This document shows positions 36,469 through 46,074 of a stretch of DNA of 64,000 nucleotides, one piece after another. The stretch is from assembly GCA_025738555.1 (NCBI GenBank), contig JAOVFP010000002.1, forward strand, positions 4,960,001 through 5,024,000. The letters run 5' to 3'. Every line of letters begins with the position of its first letter. Position 1 is the first letter of the stretch. This DNA comes from Cyathus striatus (taxonomy: Eukaryota > Basidiomycota > Agaricomycetes > Agaricales > Nidulariaceae). The notes under the pieces are model-generated. The model worked only from the letters and a program-made list of their open reading frames with translations. It had not been told where the DNA came from and ran no database searches. Both the position numbers and the translations under genes were made by a program.

Positions 36469-36770
36469 ATGCCTTCTGAAGACACAAAGGTATTATTTTC
36501 GTGCTGCTGCCCGTTGTCGTTCCTCATCTCGCTCTAGGAACGTATTGCAAAGGTCATTGAAATCGGCCGCGTGTGTATCTACCTCTTCGTCCTCCCAGCC
36601 CTTGCTCAACTAACCACTAGACTGTCCTCCACTATGGCTGGATACCCTTCATATATATGTCGGCTATACACGGAGCAATCCCCAGCCCTCCCTCATCAAG
36701 TACCTTCTCCTTTCTCACTTTCGTGCCCTGCTAATCCTTCCACTCTAGGTTGATTAGCCCTCTTGCATGA
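36469..36770 (+). CDS. TOM7: TOM complex subunit TOM7, with an apparent -1 frameshift
   Basis: Four exons, 36469-36489, 36538-36570, 36621-36699 and 36749-36770. The first part encodes MPSEDTKERIAKVIEIGR and TVLHYGWIPF; the second encodes YVGYTRSNPQPSLIKLISPLA. The two halves are in different frames, and the summed exons are 155 nt, one short of a multiple of three. The break lies in the ATATATAT tract at about 36650-36658. TOM7 is a one-helix protein of the outer mitochondrial membrane that tunes assembly of the TOM import channel. Both halves, all splice sites and the stop are intact, so loss of one base by sequencing error is more likely than real inactivation. Confidence 0.85.
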
Positions 36771-36909
36771 GACTCCGCTCCGCACAGTGTACATGTAAAT
36801 TAATGCCCTAGATAATTTGTTTCCCTCTTCAAAACGCATATATGCAACCCCTCTTCTCCTTGTGTTTTGTATCTGAAAGTTCTCGAGCTGGAATTACAAC
36901 GTCTTCAAG

Positions 36910-37126
36910 TTAACTCTTTTTCAGGCTGACTTCCAACCCTTCTGCAAGGTTCGCTTCCAGGTGAGAAAACCCTACATTCTCCAGAGCTATGATTATATAC
37001 GTCGTGGTGGTGCAATCTATGCACTCCAACTCGAAGCTGCCTTCGTCTAACCGTCCTAGCGGCAGGTTTATGAAGTCACTTCTACATGCGGATGCGACAA
37101 GGCCAGATATGAGCTCCTTTTCATCT
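36910..37126 (-). CDS. terminal exon of an unassigned gene
   Basis: On the minus strand a 217-base segment starts at an AG acceptor (CTAG/A) and stays open for 71 codons to a stop at 36910-36912. It reads KELISGLVASACRSDF, LPLGRLDEGSFELECIDC, YIIIALENVGFSHLEANL and LAEGLEVSLKKS. The composition and charge pattern are those of a real folded protein. It lies in the 330 bases between the RNF220-like stop and TOM7. I could not connect it to an upstream exon in phase: a nearby ATG at about 37220 gives the wrong phase. I do not recognise the family. Confidence 0.4.
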
Positions 37127-37237
37127 CTAGTTGTTTAGCGAGAACACTAGCTAATGTACATAACATTATACAGATCATAAAATATACATGAAAGCGGCGT
37201 GATATAAGAAATGTATCCATGATCCCAATGGTATATG

Positions 37238-38910
37238 TTAAAGATAGACTCGACGCAGCTCCGTTGCGTTTGTGATCCGTTTACAGATTGGACAGAGTTT
37301 CGTTGATCCAAGACAACGTAGCCAACATTCACGACAACAAGTATGCCAGCAACCTGTTGACACGGTCGGTTCATGGTATGGGTCGAGGCAAATACGGCAT
37401 AGCAGGGATGTAGATGATGAGACGTGTATTGATTCCTATCAAAAGGATGAATTTTACGGGACAGTGTGAAACAGGTAGTGTAGTCTTACCAGATGTTTGA
37501 CTTTATTTTCCAAAGCAGCAATCAACGCGTTCTTGTCGTTGCGTCTTTTCGCAGCTATTATCGCAACCTCAATCTCATCGGACTCTCCAACACCCATGAT
37601 CTCGTCCATCTTGGCTTTGACCACCGCCACACCGTCCTCACTTGGTGTCCGGGTGTTGCGCTTCACGTTTTTTCCCTCAGCTACCAGATCCCGGAGTGTC
37701 ATCTGTCTCCGCTGTGCTTCATCTTCATTACCGCCTCCCATCTCAACCTCAACATCTTCTTCGACTTCAGGACGCTGGATATCAACAGGCAGGATGTCGC
37801 CTTCCGTGAACTGAGGTTCACCGTACACAGCTTGGTCATCTCCGTCAATGTCGATTTCTTCTTCCACATCCTGCTCCTGTCGATCTCGTGTGTGGAAACC
37901 CGACCCTGTAACATCGGCCACAAGCCCTCCGTACCTATCTGGATCGTCTATCTCCTCCCATACTTCCTCTTCTTGTATGCGTTGCCGTCTCTCCTGCTCA
38001 ATCCTCCGACTCTCGTTGGCTAGACATGAATCCACATGCGCATCCACCACGTCCTGATCCCCCTGCACCGTTGCCGAACATACTGGACACACTATTTCTC
38101 CACTCGCGATGCCACGCATCCACCTGTTTCGCAGGACATAACCTTCCTCTTCCTCTCGCGCCATCTCTTTGAGTTTCGCATGCCGGTTCTTGCGGCGTCG
38201 CTTTATGGTTTGAATGGTTTTGCCGACTTGCTCAAGAGTGGTGTTAGGGTTCTTTTGCAGCATGGATTTCTTTGCTTTTGCTGCTGAGCGACGTATTCGA
38301 GAACTGGGGCCTAGGCTACAACCATTGGCATGAGATCATGTTTATGTTAGGACTGAGAAGGTTCACGCACGCATCATCAAGGCCGTCAAAGTCAACATCT
38401 AAATCAGTCCTTCCCACTTGTTGGACAATAGCTTCCACCCTTTCGGACTCTAATGTAGCATGCATAGAAAGGAGGCGTAATGGAATTTGCTCTTCGCATA
38501 CAGGACATTGTCTCGTTTCTGCACGAGCTTCGGAGCGAGTAGCATATCAGTTTTTGGCGCGTCCCAGGAAAGATTACGACGACGCACCTTTCTTCCTCCG
38601 TGGTATTATATCCTCCGGTGGAGGTGATAGTGACGAAGATGATGCTCTCGCACTAACATATTCCTCTTCCCTTGCGCGTTTCTTTCCTCTATCAATACCA
38701 AGCACATGAACAAAAATGCGGGGAAGCTCGCACTTTATCTTCGAAATACCAAAATCAAAATTCTAACGTAAATCTATGGTTTAAAATGAATTTATTGCAC
38801 TTGTTTGTGGATGCACTAACATATTCCTCTTCCCTTGGTACCAAGCACATGAACAAAAATGCGGGGAAGCTGGTCGGAAAAACGCACTTTGCAGCCTTCG
38901 AAATCGCCAT
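37238..38910 (-). CDS. RNF220-like RING E3 ubiquitin ligase
   Basis: Model on the minus strand: 38910-38888, 38688-38588, 38518-38371, 38315-37490 and 37435-37238, 431 residues. The C-terminal RING is CRICLDPYHEPTVSTGCWHT followed by CCRECWLRCLG and CPIC, ending ELRRVYL, close to RNF220 (where the end reads DLRRIYL). Upstream are a C-x2-C-H-C-type finger (CPVCSATVQG...AHVDSCL) and IDIDGDDQAVYGEPQFTEGD, another RNF220 family block, plus an N-terminal finger CPVCEEQIPLRLLSMHA. The family adds ubiquitin to nuclear targets. Exon 1 (ATG, 23 nt) is taken from the right copy of a tandem duplication and its acceptor from the left copy; the last four exons are secure. Confidence 0.87.
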
Positions 38911-38979
38911 TGGCCTAAAACCAGAATTCTAACGTAAATCTATGGTTTAAAATGAATTTATTGCACTTGTTTGTGGATG
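38651..38979. repeat. tandem direct duplication of about 165 bp
   Basis: Two head-to-tail copies, 38651-38813 and 38814-38979, share CACTAACATATTCCTCTTCC at the start, a block with AACAAAAATGCGGGGAAGCT in the middle and a closing block ending in TTGTTTGTGGATG. They differ by indels: the left copy has the 24-base end of intron 1 with the acceptor, which is missing from the right copy; the right copy has the ATG exon and GTGCGT donor, which are damaged in the left copy. The unit spans the 5' end of the RNF220-like gene and the flank upstream of it. Confidence 0.85.
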
Positions 38980-39590
38980 GGTTTGGAGAGCGTTGTGGAT
39001 GGATTGGAATCGCTGGGTACGGATGAGGGGAAGTTGCGTACCGAAACGGTGACGCTGCGATGCTTACGGAACGGTGACTCGGCCCGGAGCATTGCTCGCG
39101 TCACCTGATTTCTCGCGTAGGTTGAGATTTCAAATGTTGTGCATTTGTTGTGCATCATGATCCTCATCCAATTGCAATGGTTTTCTTGCAAGTCCATTGA
39201 CTTTCACCCAACCTTCAACTGCTTTCCATTCCGTTCTGGAGATTGTCAAAATCTGACAAAACATGTAATTGGCTGGATGCACACTTTGTTTCTTTTCATT
39301 GTGACTGACATTTTGGTAAAAGTATATACTTACCTTCAATATAATAACTCAAAGCCGTTTGCTTGGCATTCAATGCATCCAGGATGTAAATCCACTTCTC
39401 GTTTTGATTCTTCAAGGAACTGGAATATCGGCCCACCAAATTAGGTATCCTGGTACTTCGAACTCACCGCTCAACACTTGGGAGAACTGGCAGGACGAAT
39501 TTAGCAACCTTGTGATATAAGCACCGTTGACGTCCCGTGGAGCTGCTTCGATGAAAGATCGCAATATCTAATCTGAAATCAAGGGGTAAG
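38958..39590 (-). other. unassigned minus-strand gene or gene remnant
   Basis: Several minus-strand segments look coding: about 39575-39465 (FIEAAPRDVNGAYITRLL), about 39420-39333 (NEKWIYILDALNAKQTAL), 39218-39131 (EGWVKVNGLARKPLQLDE) and 39090-38958 (SPFRKHRSVTVSVRNFPSS, stop at 38958). A good GTAAGT donor at about 39332 and an AAAG acceptor at about 39219 join segments two and three in phase. The other joins do not work: the reading from segment three to segment four needs a frame change. It is either a gene with introns I cannot resolve or a decayed gene. Its 3' end falls in the tandem duplication. Confidence 0.35.
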
Positions 39591-39768
39591 CGGCTATTAG
39601 TACACTAGAGTACTCTGTATTGCAGAAATATCGCACGTTTCCTTATCCTCATGACTTTGAAATGGGGTCTGTCTGGGGTGCATATCGCCGATATTTTCCC
39701 GCTCTGGTGGTATAAGATACTCGCCTGGGAGCCAATATCGATTGCTACTTTTAAAGAGTTTAACGACG

Positions 39769-42700
39769 ATGGCCGCTACATTTGACGTAGAAGCTACACT
39801 CGCAAAGCTTACACTTTCCCAGAAAATCAAACTTCTGGCCGGACAGGTTTATTCCTTCGTTATCTAATGTTCATGTTGACATGACCACTGCTCTATTTAT
39901 AGGGATGGTGGCAGACTGAACCTATCCCTGAGGCTGGTGTACCGTCAATGAGACTCAGCGATGGCAAGTAGTGCATTTTTACATCTAGTACTGCCGAATA
40001 TATTAAGAGTTTCATTAGGCCCGAATGGTGTTCGCGGAACAAGATGCAAGTATTTTTGCTTTTTAACGAATGTGTATTAATGGATCGAAATGTGTAGTCT
40101 TCAACGGGGTACCGTCTAGTTGTTTCCCATGTTCCGCAGGCTTGGGTTCTTCATTTGACATTGATCTGGCCCGTAGCATTGGTGAAGCTCTGGGAGATGA
40201 AGCCCGCGCAAAGTGTAAGTCACGAGAATGCTAGGTTCCTGGAGTTGACTGACGCACTTGCGAAATAGCAACTCACGTCTTATTGGCTCCGACTGTCAAT
40301 ACACAGCGCTCTCCTCTAGGAGGCCGCAGTTTTGAATCTTTTTCGGAAGACCCGCACTTAAACGGGATAATTGCAGCGGCTTACATAAATGGCGTGCAAG
40401 CCAAAGGTGTTAGCGCAACCATTAAGCACTACGTTGCAAATGATCAGGAATTCCAAAGGTAAACGTACAGTACCTCTGCATTGTATACGTACATTCATGA
40501 ATGTTCGTTATAAAGATTTTCAATTGATAGTAAGTCCAGCTGATTGGTCTCCCAGTGTGTATTCCTCATTATAAGTATCCAGGCGTCGTCAGCGAGAGAG
40601 CACTACGGGAGATTTACTTAAAGCCTTTCCAAATTGCAATTAAAAGATCAAATCCATGGGCACTTATGTCAGCGTGAGTAATGAAAGAATACCTTGTCGA
40701 TTATCTGTGGTAACATGAGATTAGATACAATCGCGTGAATGGAACCCATGTCTCCGAGAATAAATGGTTACTAGACGATATCTTGCGCAAGGTGATGATG
40801 GTGTTGATTTGATTAGGATAATTAATAGTTTCTAACTACAGAATTACAGGAATGGGGTTACCAAGGTTTGTTATGTCGCTTTGTATTTATATCTGGCAAT
40901 GAATCGATAACTCAGGCATGATTATGAGTGATTGGATTGGTGTCTACAGCACCACAGAAAGCATAAAAGCTGGGCTGGATCTTGAGATGCCGTAGGTTTC
41001 CTAGCCTCCTTCGTTGAAAAATACCCACAATTCCCTCCTCTAGTGGCCCAACAGTAATGCGAGGACGTGCTGTTGAAAGAGCTCTTATAGCCGAGAAACT
41101 CTTTCCAAGTGACATTGACGCACGCGTTCACAAGGTTAGGTTATCCTTTTCATGATGCGAAATTACCTTGCTAATGAACATTTTTCAGATATTGGAATTG
41201 CTGAGAAAGGCTCACGAGTCTGGTATTCCTTTTGATGGACCTGAAACCCACATTGATACTCCTGAACTTCGGAGGCTCCTTCGAACCGCTGCAGCAGATG
41301 CAACTGTACTGCTAAAGAACGATAAGAAAATCCTCCCGCTGTCACCTGCCCTCAAGACTATAGCCGTAATTGGCCCTAACGCCAAGCAAGCAATGACTTC
41401 TGGAGGTGGCTCTGCAAGACTTTTGTCGAGTTACGCGATTTCTCCGCTTGAAGGTATTAAGGCAGCAGCAAAAGAACTAGGAGCTCAAGTAAAATATGCA
41501 GCTGGAGTAGGCACGAACAAGTATCTTCCTTTGGCTGATCCCTATCTGAATCTGAAAGATGGAAAGCCTACGGCACTATTCGAGTTCTGGAACGAACCGC
41601 CGTCGACTGACTTCATAAGCACTTCCACAGATTTCGGAACGTCTTTACCATCGCCTGTTTGGAGCACCACGACGGAATCTACTAGTGCGTTCTTAACAGA
41701 CGGGATTGTATGCAGTCAATTTTCTGTCCCTTTGTGATTGCATCCTAATGTCTCTCTAGCCCGACACAGTGAACCTTGTCTGCTGGATTCGAGTACGTCC
41801 TGTTGTTCCTTATAAACCCAAAGTTCCGGTATAAACCGTTTGTTATTAAGTTCTCTGCTAATTTCATTCCTGACGAAGATGGTGATTGGGAATTCGGCCT
41901 AAATATTGCTGGGAGTGGAAATCTCTTTCTCAATGGCGACCTCGTCATTGATCTGAGCACAAATCCTAAGCAAGGCGACTCGTTCTTTGGTCTGGGCACA
42001 GTTGATATTCGCAGTGCTGTAAAAGATCTGAAAGCTGGACAAGTGTATAACCTCGAAATACGTCTCTCTACTGCTGATTTCGCAGCTCGAGGGAGCCCAT
42101 TTACTTGCTGGGGAGGGATTAGGCTTGGTGCCGTTCCCGTTATTAATCCAGAGAATGCGATACAGGATGCTGTAGATTTGGCTAAAATAACTGACGGTAA
42201 GTTTACTACTACGCAACTTAGGTATCTAATAACATTTGTGACGAAACTTTTTCAGCCACGATTCTTGTCATTGGCTTAAACCACGAGTCAGAGTTTATCT
42301 TCTAAGATCTTCCGACGCAGCTAACGTTCTCTTCCAGCTTTGAAAGCGAAGGTTTTGATAGGCAGGATTTGGAGCTTCCAGGATTTACAAACCTTCTCGT
42401 CACAGAAGTTCTGAAAGCAAACCCTGATGCTGTTGTTGTAAACCAGTCTGGTTCTCCTGTATCAATGCCGTGGATTGATGAAGCTGCAACCCTTGTTCAG
42501 GTGTGACAAAATTTTCCGGAGTTTCTTTCTATTGCCTCACAATCAGCTCCAGGCATTCTACGGAGGGAATGAACTTGGAAATGGTCTTGCTGATGTCTTA
42601 TTCGGGAAAGTTAATCCATCCGGAAAGCTTTCTCTCACTTTCCCGTGCGTGGACCTTTCATTCCAGTATTGGTTACCACTTAATTGTTTATAGCAAACGG

Positions 42701-43278
42701 CTTGAGGACACCCCGTCTTACCCATCCTACGGCGATAAAGGGCAGGAACATGGTAAAATATTATATAATGAAGTATGTTCAGTGTTCAGTGGCAGTTTAA
42801 ACAGTTGACATTATTTTGTCAAGGGCGTTTTTGTCGGATATCGTAGCTATGAAAAGAGGAGTCTGGCACCTCTCTTTCCATTCGGCTATGGTCTTTCGTA
42901 TACAGGTTTCAAGTACTCCGACTTGAAGGTTTCAGATATATCTGCAACTGGGACGTTCAATGTCACCTTCAAAATCACAAATGCCGGTAACGTGTATGGA
43001 AAAGAAATCGCCCAGATTTATATCTCTGATGTGGAATCATCGCTACCGAGACCACTCAAAGAGCTTAAGGGATTTGTGAAGGTCGAGTTGACTCCAGGTG
43101 AAACAAAGTCTACTGACTAGCTCTGGATAAGGAAGCTCTCAGCTTCTATGATGATAGAGCTGGTCACTGGATCGCGGAGAAGGGTTCCTATGTTGTTCAA
43201 GTTGGATCGTCCTCAGCAGATATTCGCCTGCAGGATAAGGTGGAACTATGGCAAACCGTCACATGGAAGGGTTTGTAG
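39769..43278 (+). CDS. GH3 beta-glucosidase with PA14 domain, frameshifted near its 3' end
   Basis: Nineteen exons: 39769-39846, 39903-39963, 40019-40045, 40098-40214, 40269-40458, 40516-40529, 40583-40673, 40725-40791, 40850-40865, 40916-40991, 41044-41134, 41189-41707, 41760-41792, 41851-42196, 42256-42286, 42338-42500, 42553-42644, 42694-42772 and 42824-43278; about 848 residues. The GH3 barrel has [30 protein letters not shown] and the nucleophile Asp in MIMSDWIG; a PA14 insert ([13 protein letters not shown]) and an Fn3-like C-terminus follow. No signal peptide, so an intracellular glucosidase is likely. Introns 2 and 3 begin with GC (GCAAGT). At 43118 a stop interrupts the Fn3 domain; the next frame continues [18 protein letters not shown] to the true end, so one base is missing. 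Confidence 0.87.
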
Positions 43279-43399
43279 TTTTCTATTTACTGCGAAATTA
43301 TTGTATGTATAACATGTACCAAACTATTATAAAAGTATTCCTATGAAAACTCGGATCGGTTGATCAGTGCACATGCATTCTCAACATTTTGATGTATCA

Positions 43400-44944
43400 T
43401 CATTCATCTTCCAGAACGATATCTATTCCTTGACTCTTTGCTATCTCGATTGCCAGATTTTCCTTCTCTTGTGCCAATGCCATCAGTGAATAAAGAATAT
43501 CGCGTTGGCCTAAAAAAAGTAGTTTACAATAATGTAACGTGGATGACAAGATTAAATCAATATCAGACCTTCAATGTAGTTGAGAAACATTTGGGCAACC
43601 TCTGTACGAACGCTCTTGTTATTGGAACTTATTGGCCCAGGCAGCCGTTCCAACAGATTTTGTACCATCTCAGACAACATTCCGGATGCATCAAGAATAT
43701 CTTCATAAGTTGGCTCTGAGTCAGACTCGTTTACCATGGACTGCAGAATATGACTCCATAAGTCCTCAGTGCCCCGGGCTTCACGGCCAACTTCCCACTT
43801 TTTTCCCTCAATTCCGCCTACCTTTAAAATGATAGTATCATCCGGGTTGTTTGGGAGCGAAAATCCGTAACCTAAGATCAGCTCCGAATTAGGCTTAGGA
43901 CCATAATTGTTGAGCAACTCGCGTCCGGATGATGTGGACGTGTGAAGGACAAGTGATATCGTCGGACATTGGGCAGATCCATCGGTGATAGCCACGGTAG
44001 AATGTGTCACCACCCACGAGACGGGTTGAGCACGCGCATGATTGAGTGAGTCTACTCCCGGAAGAAGAACCGGGCCCGTAGAAGAGGAAGGGGCTAATGT
44101 AGGGTTCTGAGACAGAAGTGACGATGGAAATGCTCTCGATGAGATGTAAGTCGCAGCCGTCAAGTAGTTTTCCCTGTTGTTGAGGTATAAGTCGTTAACT
44201 GGAGAACACATTGTGCACAGTTGACCATAGCGACAACACTAACCACGTAAATAACGACTCCCAGGCTGGATTAGTTCTTCGGATAATTTCTGTACAGTTG
44301 CTCCATTCAGACTTCCACTGGGCTTGCCGTTCAAGTGTTGCGCCATAAATGTTTGACCCTCTAAAGGCTTCGAGTTCCACTTCAGTAAAATGAAGTGGCG
44401 TAAGTAGATGCTGTGGATTTGGTAGAGTATTTAGGTAGGGAAAGTGCTGAAGAGATGGTGGCAAGCTGCATCTTCGATCAGCGTGTATGAAAGAGCAGAC
44501 TGAGGAGAAACGGCACCATTCTTCACTAAACATCCAGTGCATGCAGATATAGGTGCTGATCCATTGGCGCTCTGACCAGCTCTGGGTACCGGTTAAATTC
44601 AATATATAATTTAAAGCCTGTTGGACACTAGCTCGGGAGATTGCAAGGTCAAACGGACAGGAAATAATAGTGGCATCGACGGGAATATCCTCCTCAGCGC
44701 GGATACTGAAACCATGGGGCCCTTGATAAATAATGAGACATGACGGTCACCAAGAAGTAAAGTTAATCCAGAGGAAATAGCGCAGAGTAAGACAGGCGCT
44801 TGAATGTGAAAAACATCGATGTATACCTTCCACAAATTTGGCATGAGGATGAAATCCCCCTCCGTGATGTTGAAGCCATTGTTTGAAAGCTGAAATTTTT
44901 TTGGGCTCTTGTAGTGTCATTTCATGTATTAAATTTTGAGCCAT
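43400..44944 (-). CDS. SET-domain methyltransferase (Rubisco LSMT/SETD type)
   Basis: Five minus-strand exons: 44944-44827, 44721-44517, 44465-44244, 44173-43569 and 43509-43400 encode 419 residues. The split SET domain begins with GPHGFSIRAEEDIPVDATII, has an I-SET helical insert with LHFTEVELEAFRGSNIYGAT, then LLPGVDSLNHARAQPVSW (the SAM-binding SLNH motif) and ELLNNYGPKPNSELILGYGF, which carries the catalytic Tyr. A C-terminal substrate-binding helical part follows. Related enzymes methylate lysines of ribosomal proteins, elongation factors or actin histidine; the substrate is unknown here. The 51-nt intron at 44466-44516 is in frame and stop-free, so it may also be read as coding. Confidence 0.92.
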
Positions 44945-45087
44945 TTATGTAAGCTGTAATGAGTGATAGATGAATCGATGAACACGGAGTGAATCGAATG
45001 CAAGACTATCATTGAGATGTCGCGACTCGCGACCACCAATTGCCAACGACGCGGATGGTTCTCACGTGCATCGCGTCGTTGTAAGAC

Positions 45088-45476
45088 TACTGTACTAAGT
45101 ATTTCGACCAGTTGTTCACTGATTTTGGGCGTGACCGAAATTTTGAATTCATTGTTCGGTTCGAGGCCCAGTTCAGTACGTGACAGGCTTACAATTTGTT
45201 CATGCCCATGTTCATTGTTAAGAGTTGTTCAACAATAATAACTACATGAATATTATTAACAATAGATCTACAATGAGTGAGCAGTGTCCATATAGAAATT
45301 TTTGAGAAGAACAACTTACTCAAATCCACAATGGATTTTTGTCAATTTTAAGCTCTTATTTAGTTGTCTCTACCCTATGTTCGATGCTCTCTGGAATGCG
45401 TGACAAGACTTGAATTTGTTCTGTTCGGAGACCCCGCGTGACGCGTGACCGAACAATTGGTCGAAATAGTACAGTA
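45088..45476. mobile_element. MITE-like inverted-repeat element
   Basis: Imperfect terminal inverted repeats bound a 389-bp segment. The left end reads TACTGTACTAAG then TATTTCGACCAGTTGTTC; the reverse complement of the right end reads TACTGTAC then TATTTCGACCAATTGTTC. There is no ORF of note inside, and the interior is AT-rich. No clean target-site duplication was found. Size, ends and lack of coding capacity fit a miniature inverted-repeat transposable element; it could also be a long imperfect hairpin of other origin. Confidence 0.5.
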
Positions 45477-45561
45477 CTTCTTATTACTGTACCACCCAAA
45501 CTAAGTACTTACTAAGTACTACTAGTACTGCTGCCACATCACTTTCTGCTGGAACTCGAAC

Positions 45562-45771
45562 TCAAGGCAAAATTTCAACATACAACTTATTCTCAATATC
45601 GTGCACGTAAATCACGGAATGAACTTTTTCAGTCGTGAAGATCTCCGTGCTACGTCCGTCATGCCGCGCATTCGTCTCTTCCAGAACGATGGGCCGGAGC
45701 TGGAAACTTGATTGGCCTATACCGACAACTCTCCGTTGCTTCTCAGTACTCATAACGTACTCACTCGACAT
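45562..45771 (-). other. short unassigned ORF beside the MITE
   Basis: A 69-codon minus-strand ORF beginning MSSEYVMSTEKQRRVVGIGQ and ending ENKLYVEILP. Composition is protein-like, but there is no recognised domain. It could be a gene fragment cut by the nearby element or a chance ORF. Confidence 0.2.
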
Positions 45772-46074
45772 GCTATTCCGCCCATTCCGGCAAACATCTT
45801 ATACTTCTATTATCTATATCAGGTATATTCCCCATGGGCCAGATCAATCCGTAGGCTACGGTTGCCGTTTATAACTTTGGAGCCTTGAAGGAGGGGCATG
45901 GGGTATGGAGATGCAGTTGTTGCTTATACAATGCCTATCTAGACTCTCGAGTAAATGCCTCCAATAGCCGCGAATTACCCACCACCCCATACACGGTCAT
46001 GTACAATAATGTGCGATTTTCAAGTCATATAAGGGTCTTACTTTGATACTAGTACTGGGTTACCCCTTGCTATT

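Larger units (their letters stand above)
44945..46074. other. intergenic region with a MITE-like element
   Basis: About 1.1 kb between the SET gene start and the transporter start. It contains an inverted-repeat element (45088-45476), clustered TACT/AGTACT repeats just beyond it and a short unassigned ORF (45562-45771). No intact gene was seen. Confidence 0.5.

Noticed and set aside
37493..38023. 176-codon plus-strand ORF opposite the RNF220-like gene
   Set aside because: Antisense shadow of the acidic coding region, giving a Leu/Phe/Ser-rich product.
43480..43510. AT-rich A run as a poly(A) retrocopy tail
   Set aside because: It is the pyrimidine tract and acceptor of the last SET gene intron read on the other strand.
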